Source: Sphingobium sp. CR2-8
GTDB lineage: Bacteria > Pseudomonadota > Alphaproteobacteria > Sphingomonadales > Sphingomonadaceae
Reading direction: 5' to 3'
DNA length: 64,000 nt
Assembly: GCF_035818615.1 (NCBI RefSeq)
Contig: NZ_JAYKZY010000002.1
Span: forward strand, 1,986,501-2,050,500
Positions 1 to 7,757 of the stretch are shown in pieces; positions within the stretch are counted from its first letter, which is position 1; every line of letters begins with the position of its first letter. A program made the position numbers and the translations under genes. The notes beneath the pieces were generated by a model, which had not been told where the DNA came from, searched no databases, and was given only the letters and a program-made list of their open reading frames with translations.

Positions 1-995
1 TCGATGGCAAGGCCGTCGATCGCATCGCCGGGGGTGAGCGCCATATAGGCCAGCGCCTTGGTCAGCTTTGCCTCGCCCGCCGGGACCATGGCGGTGACGG
101 GCAGGACCTGATCCGGGCTGGTGCCGAAGGTGACATGCGGCGCGATGCTGTCGGCAGCGATTATGACCTCGGCATCGAACGGCGCGTCCGGGTCGCTGGG
201 CAGCGTCCGCCAATAGGCGAGCGCCGCGTCCCAGTCCGCGCCGTGCGGCACGCGCGGGCGGCCTTTGAGATAGGCGAAGGTCGTGTCGTCCGGCGCGACC
301 AGGCCGGTGCGCGATCCGGCCTCGATCGCCATGTTGCACAAAGTCATGCGGCCTTCCATCGAGAGGCCCCGCACGGCCTCACCGGTGAACTCGATCGCGT
401 AGCCGACCGCCCCGGATGCGCCGATTTTGCCGATCAGGGCGAGCGCCATATCCTTGGCCGTGACGCCGGGTTGCAGCGCACCGGTGAAGGTGACGCGCAT
501 CCGCTGCGCCTTCGTCTGCCACAGCGCCTGGCAGGCCATGACGATGCCGCATTCGCTGGCCCCGATGCCGAAGGCGAGCGTGCCGAACGCGCCATGGGTC
601 GCGCTATGGCTGTCGCCGCAGACCAGGGTGATGCCGGGCAGCGTGAAGCCCTGTTCCGGGCCGATCACATGGACGATGCCCTGGCCCTGCCCCGTCAGCG
701 ACAGATATTCGATGCCGAACTGCGCGCAATTGCTTTCCAGCAGCGCGACCTGGGCGGCGGCCTGTGGATCGGCAATCGCCGCGTCCCGGTCATGCGTAGG
801 CACGCTATGGTCCGCCACCGCAAGCTGGGTCGCGGGCCGGTGGACGGTCAGGCCATCCTCACGCAGCAGTTCGAAGGATTGCGGCGTGCTGACTTCGTGG
901 AGCAGATGGTGGTCGACATAGAGCAATGTCTGGCCGTCCGCGCCCTGCGCCACGACATGGGCGTCCCACAATTTGTCATAGAGCGTGCGCGCCAT
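1..995 (-). CDS. LeuC-like aconitase-family dehydratase large subunit (partial, C-terminus outside window)
   Basis: Reverse-strand reading from ATG 995 stays open to base 1 and gives about 331 residues of a LeuC-type protein. It begins MARTLYDKLWDAHVV and contains the family motifs VDHHLLHEVST, GDSHSATHGAFG and TFAYLKGRP. Family members are near 470 residues, so roughly the last third, including the cluster cysteines, lies left of the window. The start overlaps the stop of the upstream deacetylase-fold gene (TGATG), so it is the last visible gene of a five-gene leftward operon. A second LeuC is at 5731-7155, and this operon has no leucine-biosynthesis partner. It is therefore more likely a hydro-lyase for another unsaturated diacid than isopropylmalate isomerase. 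The function is an inference; the family is clear. Confidence 0.85.
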   Translation of the reverse strand, partial: MARTLYDKLWDAHVVAQGADGQTLLYVDHHLLHEVSTPQSFELLREDGLTVHRPATQLAVADHSVPTHDRDAAIADPQAAAQVALLESNCAQFGIEYLSLTGQGQGIVHVIGPEQGFTLPGITLVCGDSHSATHGAFGTLAFGIGASECGIVMACQALWQTKAQRMRVTFTGALQPGVTAKDMALALIGKIGASGAVGYAIEFTGEAVRGLSMEGRMTLCNMAIEAGSRTGLVAPDDTTFAYLKGRPRVPHGADWDAALAYWRTLPSDPDAPFDAEVIIAADSIAPHVTFGTSPDQVLPVTAMVPAGEAKLTKALAYMALTPGDAIDGLAI

Positions 996-1909
996 CAGGA
1001 CACCTGCGCGACGATATCGTCGCCGCGGGCAAAGCCATGGCCGTCCTGCGCCGCCAGCCAGCCGAGCAGCCGCTCGAACGCGTCGATGCGGTAGGGCAGC
1101 CCTATGATATAGGGGGTGATGTTGAGCGGCAGCATGCGCCCGCCATGCGCTTTCGCCTCGCCATCCAGCCAGTGGAAGGCGTCGCGAATCTGCTCGCCAT
1201 AGCTGTCCACCGACTGCTGTTGCACGGTCAATATCTGGCGGTCGGACAGTTCGTGGTTGAGCGGCAGGTTGAGGATGCTGCCCGCCGCCGTTTGCATAGC
1301 ATAGGGCAGGTCGTCATTCACCCAGTCGCACATATAGGACAGGCCCGCTTGCGCCAGCAGCCGGGGCGTGTCGAAGCTTTGCGACCGGGCGATGGAGAGC
1401 CAGCCGGTCGGCCGTGCGCCCGCCGCCGCCTCGATCGCGTCGAGCGCCCCGGCGATCAGCGCACGCTCGGCATCCTCGCCGATACCGGTCGCGATCGTAC
1501 CGTTCATGTCGGTGCTATGCGCGATGATCTCATGCCCGCCCGCCACGATGTCGCGGATGAGTTGGGGATAGCGCTCTGCGATAGCGCCATTGGCGGCGAC
1601 GGAGATGCGCGCGCCGACCTTTTCGGCGGCGTCCAGCAAACGGTAGATGCCGACCCGGCTGCCATAATCGCGCGCGGTGTAATGGCGATAGTCGGGATAG
1701 GCGGTCTGCATATGGCCGGGGGCACGAAAGGGCTTGTCGGCGGGCGTGATCGGGAACCATTCGAGGTCCACGACGATCCAGGTCAGGACGCGCTTGCCGT
1801 CGGCCCACTGCACCGGCGGGCGGGTGAAGATGTTGGACCAGCGATAGAGGTCATGGTCCATCCCTTCCCTGCGATGCGGATAGTCCAGATAGGCGGGATC
1901 CAGGGTCAT
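995..1909 (-). CDS. polysaccharide-deacetylase-fold hydrolase (PuuE/cyclic-imide-hydrolase-like)
   Basis: The 304-residue protein has no signal peptide, so it is cytoplasmic. It carries the NodB-like barrel: an early strand WIVVDLEW, GHEIIAHSTDMNG in the metal-site position, and a C-terminal NITPYIIGLPYRI segment. Proteins of this shape resemble allantoinase PuuE and bacterial cyclic-imide hydrolases, which open ring amides, rather than secreted chitin deacetylases. Start ATG 1909 overlaps the stop of the upstream paralogue by 4 bases, and its stop overlaps the next leuC start, so translation is probably coupled. The neighbouring isochorismatase-fold amidase fits a ring-opening role. The substrate is not known from the sequence. 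Confidence 0.72.
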   Translation of the reverse strand: MTLDPAYLDYPHRREGMDHDLYRWSNIFTRPPVQWADGKRVLTWIVVDLEWFPITPADKPFRAPGHMQTAYPDYRHYTARDYGSRVGIYRLLDAAEKVGARISVAANGAIAERYPQLIRDIVAGGHEIIAHSTDMNGTIATGIGEDAERALIAGALDAIEAAAGARPTGWLSIARSQSFDTPRLLAQAGLSYMCDWVNDDLPYAMQTAAGSILNLPLNHELSDRQILTVQQQSVDSYGEQIRDAFHWLDGEAKAHGGRMLPLNITPYIIGLPYRIDAFERLLGWLAAQDGHGFARGDDIVAQVS

Positions 1910-2812
1910 GCGCTTTGCGCCTCCGCCGCGTCATAATAATGGGCCAGATAATGGTCGGCGATGTCGCCGCTGCGCGTGATCCAGGCGCGGCCGTCCGCCG
2001 CGATATGTTCCAGCACCCGTTCGAACGCGCCGATGCGATGGGGCTGGCCGATCAGATAGCTGTGCAACGGGATGCACATGACCGTGCCGGATTGTTCGCC
2101 TTCCTCGGCCAGCCGATCATATTGGCGGATCAGCGTTTCGGCATAGTCGCGTGGGCTCATATTGTAGATGAAGAAGCCATAATGGTCGTTCACCTCCAGG
2201 CTGTAGGGCATGGAGATGAGGCGCCCCTGCGCGACCGAGACCGGCCCCGGCTGGTCGTCATGATAGAGGTCGCACGTATAGGTCAGGCCATATTCGGCGA
2301 TCAGGTCCAGCGTGCGCGGCGTGTGCGTCAATGCAGGGGCGAGCCAGCCCTTGATCGTCTGACCGGTCGCTTCGCGCACGGTGCGGATCGAAATCCTCGA
2401 TGATCGCGCGTTCCTGCGCCTCATCCATGCCGTAGCTGTAGCGGGTGTTGTAGATGCCGTGGCTGAAAAACTCCCAGCCCAGCTGGTTGGCGCTTTCCAC
2501 CACCTGCGGCACATGTTGGCACAGGGCGACGGAGAGCGACACCGATCCCTTGAAGCCATGCTTCTCCATCATCTCCGCCATGCGCCAATGGCCGACGCGA
2601 TTGGCATAGTCGCGGTGGCTGTAGCCGACCACGTCGGGATGCGGCTTCGCCCAGCTCTTGCGATGCGGATTGACCGCCGGATCGAGTTCGTAAAATTCCA
2701 GGTTCGGCGAGATCCAGACGGCGACCGTCTTGCCGTCCGGCCATTCGATCTTGGGCCGTCCGCGATAGGGGCTGTAGGGATAGAGGCCGGGATCGGCGGC
2801 GCCTTCACGCAT
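1906..2812 (-). pseudogene. polysaccharide-deacetylase-fold hydrolase, interrupted by a one-base frameshift
   Basis: Two overlapping reverse frames together make one protein of about 301 residues, paralogous to the next gene. The N-terminal part (from ATG 2812) reads through PKIEWPDGKTVAVW, WEFFSHGIYNTRY and ERAIIED. The C-terminal part resumes at SIRTVREATGQTIKGW and ends PLHSYLIGQPHRI...DHYLAHYYDAAEAQSA. The frames join where the plus strand has AAA at 2391-2393; removing one A restores ED-SIRTVREATGQ. Start ATG 2812 overlaps the upstream amidase stop and the end overlaps the next start, so the operon architecture is intact. That favours a recent lesion or a base-calling error over an old pseudogene. 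The family suggests a cyclic amide or imide hydrolase. Confidence 0.72.
2391..2393. other. probable one-base insertion (frameshift point)
   Basis: The plus strand reads GAAATCC. Deleting one A gives GAATCC and rejoins the two halves of the deacetylase-fold gene. The repaired sequence creates GAATC, a GANTC site of the kind methylated by CcrM in Alphaproteobacteria. The same pattern occurs at 44215-44217. Confidence 0.6.
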
Positions 2813-3495
2813 CAGCGCGCCTCCAGCCAGTCGATCACGGTCTGCACCGGCTCCACATCGGCATATTTCAGCTGAAGGTCGGTCAGGTTCGCGAAATGAT
2901 AGCTTTCATGCTTGTCCGCGCAGGTTTCGATGGGGACGATCGTGCGGAAACCGTAGGACAAGGCGTCGACGGCGGTCGCACGGACGCAGCCGGATGTCGA
3001 TCCGCCGGTGACGACCACCGTATCGACCTGATGCCAGCGCAGATAGCTGTTCAGCGGCGTTTCGAAAAAGGCCGACGGCATGCGCTTGACGTAGATGGCG
3101 TCGACCGACGCATCGATCTGGCAGCGATCGTCGAAGGCGTGGCGGTCGCTGGGCACCTTAATGTTCTGGAGCGAGTCTGGCGTATTCGTGCGTGTGCCCC
3201 ACACGCCCGCATCGGCGGCATTGTCCATATAGCCGACATGCGTCCAGATGACCGGCATGTCCTTCTCGCGCGCCAGGCGAGAGATGGTGTTCGTGTGCTC
3301 GATCTGGCGCGGATCGGTTTCATAGGCGGTCTTGTAGGCGTCGATCCGGGTATAGGCGTTCTGGAAATCGACATTGACGATGGCCAGCTTCGATCCGAAC
3401 CCGAATTTCGTGCGGGCGGGGTTCGCCATCACATCTTCGAAGATCTGGCGGGCCGTCCGGCCGTCGCTGACCATATGGGTGCCGATAATCGTCAT
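2812..3495 (-). CDS. isochorismatase-family amidohydrolase
   Basis: The 227-residue cysteine hydrolase of the isochorismatase fold has the catalytic triad visible as Asp43 (NVDFQNAY), Lys137 (VKRMPSAFFE) and Cys170 (GGSTSGCVRATA). The TSGCVRAT elbow is typical of the N-carbamoylsarcosine amidase, maleamate amidase and nicotinamidase branches, which release ammonia from linear amides. Its stop overlaps the ATG of the deacetylase-fold gene downstream, and its start ATG 3495 overlaps the stop of the lyase gene upstream by 4 bases. In this operon it would fit as the half-amidase acting after ring opening. A second member (34905-35528) accompanies the hydantoinase genes. The substrate is inferred. 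Confidence 0.82.
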   Translation of the reverse strand: MTIIGTHMVSDGRTARQIFEDVMANPARTKFGFGSKLAIVNVDFQNAYTRIDAYKTAYETDPRQIEHTNTISRLAREKDMPVIWTHVGYMDNAADAGVWGTRTNTPDSLQNIKVPSDRHAFDDRCQIDASVDAIYVKRMPSAFFETPLNSYLRWHQVDTVVVTGGSTSGCVRATAVDALSYGFRTIVPIETCADKHESYHFANLTDLQLKYADVEPVQTVIDWLEAR

Positions 3496-4442
3496 GCCGC
3501 TACTCCTTCGCTGGGGGCGCTTGCCGGGTGGAAGCCAAGCGGCAGGCCCGCCTCCGGGGTGAAGCCGTAGAGCGGCTCGTCCTCAAGGGCGGCGGCCACC
3601 AGTCTCCGAACGGCGAACAGACCATTGAGGTCGATGCCGGTGCGCAGGCCCATCGCTTCGAACATGAAGACCAGATCCTCGGTCACGATATTACCGCTTG
3701 CGCCCGGCGCGAAGGGACAGCCGCCGAGGCCGCCGAGCGAACTGTCGAATGTCGTCAGCCCGGCATCCAGCGCGGCCAAAACATTGGCGAGACCCAGGCC
3801 GCGCGTGTTGTGCAGGTGGATGCCGGTCAGCGCTGCATCGCCCACCACGCCGCGCACAAGGCCGACGATCGCCCGCACAGCGCGGGGATCGGCATAGCCG
3901 GTCGTGTCGGCCAGCCCCACTTCGTCGCAGCCCGCCGCCATCAAGGCTTCGGCCAGGCGCGCGACCTGCGCATCGGGAATCGCGCCCTCCAGCGTGCAGC
4001 CGAAGACGGTCGACAGGCTACCCTCGAAATGGGGGCGGCGTTCGGGCGGCAGGCTGGCGATCAGGTCGCCGATCGCCTTCGCCTCCGCCAGTACCTGATC
4101 ATGCGTGCGGCGCAGATTGGCGAGACTGTGGGTTTCGCTGCACGACAGCGGCAGCGTGATCTTGTGCGCCCCCGCTTCGATCGCGGCCTGCGCACCCTTG
4201 AGGTTGGGGACGAGCGCGGCAACGGTCAGGCCGGGGATGGTCGCAGCGTAGGCCGTGACTTCCGCCGTGTCGGCTAGCTGCGGCAGCAGCTTGGCGGGTA
4301 CGAAGCTGCCCACTTCGACCTCCGTCACGCCTGCCGCGACCGCGCCGTCGATCCACGCCTTCTTGTCGGCGGTCGCCATGATCCGCTTGATGCTCTGCAA
4401 TCCGTCGCGCGGCCCGACCTCGCTAATCAGCACGTCCGTCAT
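3492..4442 (-). CDS. hydroxymethylglutaryl-CoA lyase-family protein
   Basis: The 316-residue DRE-TIM metallolyase starts MTDVLISEVGPRDGLQ. It keeps the catalytic Arg-Asp (PRDGLQ, 10-16), metal-binding His209 and His211 (GIHLHNTRG) and the lid cysteine Cys242 in GGLGGCPFAPGASGN. It should cleave a 3-hydroxyacyl-CoA of the HMG-CoA or citramalyl-CoA type into an acyl-CoA and an oxo-acid. It is the first gene of the leftward operon, divergent from a CoA-transferase that could make its thioester substrate. It could be true HMG-CoA lyase of leucine catabolism, but none of the usual partners (isovaleryl-CoA dehydrogenase, methylcrotonyl-CoA carboxylase) is present here. Confidence 0.85.
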   Translation of the reverse strand: MTDVLISEVGPRDGLQSIKRIMATADKKAWIDGAVAAGVTEVEVGSFVPAKLLPQLADTAEVTAYAATIPGLTVAALVPNLKGAQAAIEAGAHKITLPLSCSETHSLANLRRTHDQVLAEAKAIGDLIASLPPERRPHFEGSLSTVFGCTLEGAIPDAQVARLAEALMAAGCDEVGLADTTGYADPRAVRAIVGLVRGVVGDAALTGIHLHNTRGLGLANVLAALDAGLTTFDSSLGGLGGCPFAPGASGNIVTEDLVFMFEAMGLRTGIDLNGLFAVRRLVAAALEDEPLYGFTPEAGLPLGFHPASAPSEGVAA

Positions 4443-4468
4443 CGCGTCTTCGCTCCTGCTTGCTTCAT

Positions 4469-4488
4469 TTGATATATTGATATACCAA
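4469..4488. promoter_or_regulatory. candidate operator palindrome in the divergent promoter region
   Basis: The short AT-rich gap between the lyase (-) and CoA-transferase (+) genes holds an imperfect 20-bp inverted repeat, half-sites TTGATATAT and ATATACCAA around a central TG (8 of 10 pairs match). Position and symmetry suggest a repressor or activator controlling both operons. A GntR-type dimer is one possibility. No regulator gene is adjacent in the window. The binding protein is unknown. Confidence 0.45.
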
Positions 4489-4522
4489 TTATGCTATATC
4501 TGTCGAGACAAGGTTGGACGCT

Positions 4523-5734
4523 ATGATAACGAATGGGGAGCTGCCGCTGGCCGGTATCCGCGTGGTGGAATTCAGCCATATGGTGATGGGACCGTCCACC
4601 GGCGTGATCCTGGCCGATCTGGGGGCGGAGGTCATCAAGGTCGAACCGATCGGCGGTGACCAGACCCGGCGGCTGCTGGGATCGGGCGCGGGCTATTTCC
4701 CGATGTTCAACCGCAACAAACAGAGCATCTACATCGACCTGAAAACGCCAGAAGGTGTCCAACTCGCTGTTCGGCTGGTCGAATTGGCCGATGTGCTGGT
4801 GGAGAATTTCCGCCCGGGCGCGCTGGAAAAGATCGGCCTGGGCGTCGATCGCTTTCGGGAGAGCAATCCCGGCCTCATCTATTATTCGGCCAAGGGTTTC
4901 CTGTCCGGCCCCTATGAAAAGCGCACCGCGCTGGATGAAGTGACCCAGATGATGGGGGGGCTTGCCTATATGACCGGTCCGCCCGGACGGCCGCTGCGCG
5001 CGGGCGCGTCCGTGATCGACGTCGCTGGCGGCATGTTCGGCGTCATCGGCATATTGGCCGCGCTGGAGCGCCGCCATCGCACCGGCGTGGGCGGTGCGGT
5101 CAAATCCTCGCTCTATGAAACCACCGCTTTCCTGGTCGGGCAGCATATGGCGCAGATGGCCGTGACGGGCGTCGCGGCGCAGCCCATGCCGGTGCGCATT
5201 TCCGCCTGGGCGATCTACGACGTGTTCGAAACCGCCAATCTGGGCGAGCAACTGTTTGTGGGCGTAGTGAGCGACGGGCAATGGGCGTCGTTCGTCAAGG
5301 CGTTCGACCTGGGCGAGATCGGCCGCGATCCGGCCTATGCGAAGAATAACGACCGGGTGCGCGCCCGAGACATCATCCTTCCGGTGGTCCGCGCCTTGTT
5401 CGCGCGGCACACGCGCGAAACGCTGGTGCCCCGGCTGGAAGAATCCGGCGTGGCCTTCGCCCCGATCGCCCGGCCGGAGGATCTGTTCGACGACCCGCAC
5501 CTGAACCAGAGCGGTGGGCTGGTCGATGTGGAGCTGGAGAATGGCACGCGCACCCGCCTCCCTGCCCTGCCGCTGGAGATGGACGGCGCGCGACCGCATG
5601 GCACCCATGGCCTGCCGCGTGCGGGCGGCGACGCGGCGGCGATCCTGGCAGGCATCGGCATGGACGCGGCCGAGATCGACGCGCTGCGCGCCAGCGGCGT
5701 AATCGGCGCGGCGCAGGCGGATGCGACGGCATGA
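4523..5734 (+). CDS. CaiB/BaiF (family III) CoA-transferase
   Basis: This 403-residue family III CoA-transferase starts at ATG 4523, which has AAGG nine bases upstream; an in-frame TTG at 4514 lies against that motif and is less likely. Visible motifs are the N-terminal LAGIRVVEFSHMVMGP, the ADLGAEVIKVEP strand-turn, VLVENFRPGALEKIGL, and the catalytic Asp at about residue 138 (ALDEVTQMMGGLAYMTG). It moves CoA between carboxylic acids without ATP. The next gene overlaps by 4 bases (ATGA), and the operon continues with a LeuC/LeuD pair. It probably activates the hydroxy-diacid those enzymes produce, for cleavage by the divergently encoded lyase. Donor and acceptor are not deducible. Confidence 0.85.
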   Translation: MITNGELPLAGIRVVEFSHMVMGPSTGVILADLGAEVIKVEPIGGDQTRRLLGSGAGYFPMFNRNKQSIYIDLKTPEGVQLAVRLVELADVLVENFRPGALEKIGLGVDRFRESNPGLIYYSAKGFLSGPYEKRTALDEVTQMMGGLAYMTGPPGRPLRAGASVIDVAGGMFGVIGILAALERRHRTGVGGAVKSSLYETTAFLVGQHMAQMAVTGVAAQPMPVRISAWAIYDVFETANLGEQLFVGVVSDGQWASFVKAFDLGEIGRDPAYAKNNDRVRARDIILPVVRALFARHTRETLVPRLEESGVAFAPIARPEDLFDDPHLNQSGGLVDVELENGTRTRLPALPLEMDGARPHGTHGLPRAGGDAAAILAGIGMDAAEIDALRASGVIGAAQADATA

Positions 5735-7155
5735 CCTCCCCCGCGTCACCGCTGACCCTCGCCGAAAAGCTCTGGCGCGCGCATAGCGTCGCGCAGTTGG
5801 ACGGCGGCACCGACCTGTTGCTGATCGATCGCATCTTGCTCCACGAACGCACCGGCGGTGTCGCGCTCAAGAGCCTGGCGAATGCCGGGCGTAGCGTCAT
5901 GGCCCCGCAGCAGGTCTTCGCGACGATGGATCATATCGTCGACACCCTGCCCGGCCGGTCCGACAAGACGCTGATGCCCACCGGCACCGCGTTTCTGACG
6001 GCCACGCGCGAGGCCGCGCATGCGGCGGGCATTACCCTGTTCGATCTGCATGATCCGCGTCAGGGCATCGTGCATGTCGTATCGCCCGAACAGGGCATCG
6101 TGCTGCCCGGCCTGACGCTGGTCTGTCCCGACAGCCACACCTGCACGCAGGGCGCGTTCGGCGCGCTCGCCTGGGGCATCGGATCGACCGAGGCGGAACA
6201 TGCGCTGGCGACGATGACGCTGCGCGTCGCCCGCCCGCATGACATGCGTATTCGCGTCGACAATCGCCTGTCGCCGGGCGTCACGGCCAAGGATCTGGCG
6301 CTGCATATCGTTTCAGCGCTGGGGTCGGCGGGCGCGAAGGGTCATGTCGTGGAGTTCGCCGGGTCGGCGGTCGAGGCGCTCGACATGGAAGCGCGCATGA
6401 CATTGTGCAATCTGGCGACGGAACTGGCGGCCTTCGGCGCGGTGATCGCGCCCGACGACACGACCTTCGCCTATCTGAAGGGGCGAACCTACGCGCCTTT
6501 GGGCGCTGTATGGGAGCAGGCGGTCGCGCTCTGGTGCACCTTGCGCAGCGACGATGGCGCGGTCTTCGCGGTCGAGCATGTGATCGACGCGGCTGCGGTG
6601 ACGCCGATGGTGACATGGGGTACCAGCCCGCAACATGCCGTGCCGCTGGGCGCCTGCGTCCCCAACTTCGCCACGACCGGGCGCGACAGCCGGGACGCCT
6701 ATGACCGGGCCTTGTCCTATATGGCGCTGGAGGCGGGCACGCCTCTGGCAGATCTGGCCATCGACGCCGCGTTCATCGGTTCCTGTACCAACAGCCGGAT
6801 CAGCGACCTGCGCCGCGCCGCCGCGATCCTGAAAGGGCGCAAGGTCGCGCCGGGCATACGCGCGATCTGCGTGCCGGGGTCGACACAGGTCAAGCTGGCG
6901 GCGGAGGCCGAGGGGCTGGATCGCATCTTTACCGACGCGGGTTTCGAATGGCGGGAATCGGGCTGTTCGATGTGCTTTTTTGCCGGTGGCGAAAGCTTCG
7001 GGCCGCAGGACCGCGTCGTGAGTTCCACCAATCGCAATTTCGAGAGCCGCCAGGGGCCGAACACGCGCACCCACCTCGCCTCGCCCGAAACCGTCGCCGC
7101 GTCGGCGCTGGCCGGGCGCATAACCGATCCCCGCATGCTGGAGACGATAGCATGA
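5731..7155 (+). CDS. LeuC-like aconitase-family dehydratase large subunit
   Basis: The 474-residue protein of LeuC length keeps the 4Fe-4S ligands Cys352 (GSCTNSR), Cys412 and Cys415 (GCSMC). The segment after the cysteines reads FFAGGESFGPQDR rather than the LAMN of leucine-pathway enzymes. The second early motif (DSHTCTQGAFGALAWGIG) is also slightly divergent, as expected for changed substrate preference. It overlaps the CoA-transferase stop at the start and leuD at the end by 4 bases each. With LeuD it should add or remove water across a C=C of a dicarboxylate. Isopropylmalate, citramalate/mesaconate and dimethylmaleate-type hydratases all belong to this fold; context favours a catabolic one. 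Confidence 0.83.
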   Translation: MTSPASPLTLAEKLWRAHSVAQLDGGTDLLLIDRILLHERTGGVALKSLANAGRSVMAPQQVFATMDHIVDTLPGRSDKTLMPTGTAFLTATREAAHAAGITLFDLHDPRQGIVHVVSPEQGIVLPGLTLVCPDSHTCTQGAFGALAWGIGSTEAEHALATMTLRVARPHDMRIRVDNRLSPGVTAKDLALHIVSALGSAGAKGHVVEFAGSAVEALDMEARMTLCNLATELAAFGAVIAPDDTTFAYLKGRTYAPLGAVWEQAVALWCTLRSDDGAVFAVEHVIDAAAVTPMVTWGTSPQHAVPLGACVPNFATTGRDSRDAYDRALSYMALEAGTPLADLAIDAAFIGSCTNSRISDLRRAAAILKGRKVAPGIRAICVPGSTQVKLAAEAEGLDRIFTDAGFEWRESGCSMCFFAGGESFGPQDRVVSSTNRNFESRQGPNTRTHLASPETVAASALAGRITDPRMLETIA

Positions 7156-7757
7156 CACCGCTCGTCCGCCTGACCGCCATCGCCGCGCCACTGCTGCGGG
7201 AGAATATCGATACCGATGCGATCATCCCCTCGCGCGAAATGACGTCGGTGTCCAAGACGGGTCTGTCCGATGGGCTGTTCGCCGGTTGGCGCTACACCGC
7301 CGTCGGCGGGCGCGAACCGAACCCGGATTTCGTGCTGAACCAGCCGCGCTATCGTGACGCGCAAATCCTGCTGGCCGGTCCCAATTTCGGGTGCGGGTCC
7401 AGCCGCGAACATGCGGTGTGGGCGCTGGCCGAATATGGGTTTCGCGCGATCATCGCGCCGTCCTTCAACCCGATCTTCCAGGGCAATTGCATCCGCAACG
7501 GGGTGGCCCCGGTCGTTCTTCCGCCAGAGGCCATCGCGCGGATCGCCGCGCTCGACACCGATGTGACCGTGGACCTCGCCACCCTGCATGTCTTAGTCGG
7601 CGCAGCATCCTGGCCCTTCGCGCTGGGTGACGAGCCGCGCGAAATGCTGATGGAGGGCCTCGACGCCATCGAACTGACTCTCAAGCGACGCGGCGAGATC
7701 GAAGCGTTCCGCGCCGCCGACGCTGGCCGCCGCCCCTGGGTCTATCTGCCCGCCTGA
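7152..7757 (+). CDS. LeuD-like dehydratase small subunit
   Basis: This 201-residue small subunit of the isopropylmalate isomerase/hydratase family starts at ATG 7152 inside the leuC stop (ATGA). A longer upstream reading frame is only a shadow of leuC. Motifs: NIDTDAIIPSREM near residue 18, GPNFGCGSSREHAVWAL (76-92) and FNPIFQGNCIRNGVAPV. The substrate-loop segment (SREMTSVSKTGLSDGLFAGWRY) differs from the usual QFLKTIKRTG form, supporting an altered substrate. It pairs with the LeuC just upstream. Its end overlaps the convergent alpha/beta-hydrolase gene by 16 bases. Confidence 0.83.
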   Translation: MTPLVRLTAIAAPLLRENIDTDAIIPSREMTSVSKTGLSDGLFAGWRYTAVGGREPNPDFVLNQPRYRDAQILLAGPNFGCGSSREHAVWALAEYGFRAIIAPSFNPIFQGNCIRNGVAPVVLPPEAIARIAALDTDVTVDLATLHVLVGAASWPFALGDEPREMLMEGLDAIELTLKRRGEIEAFRAADAGRRPWVYLPA

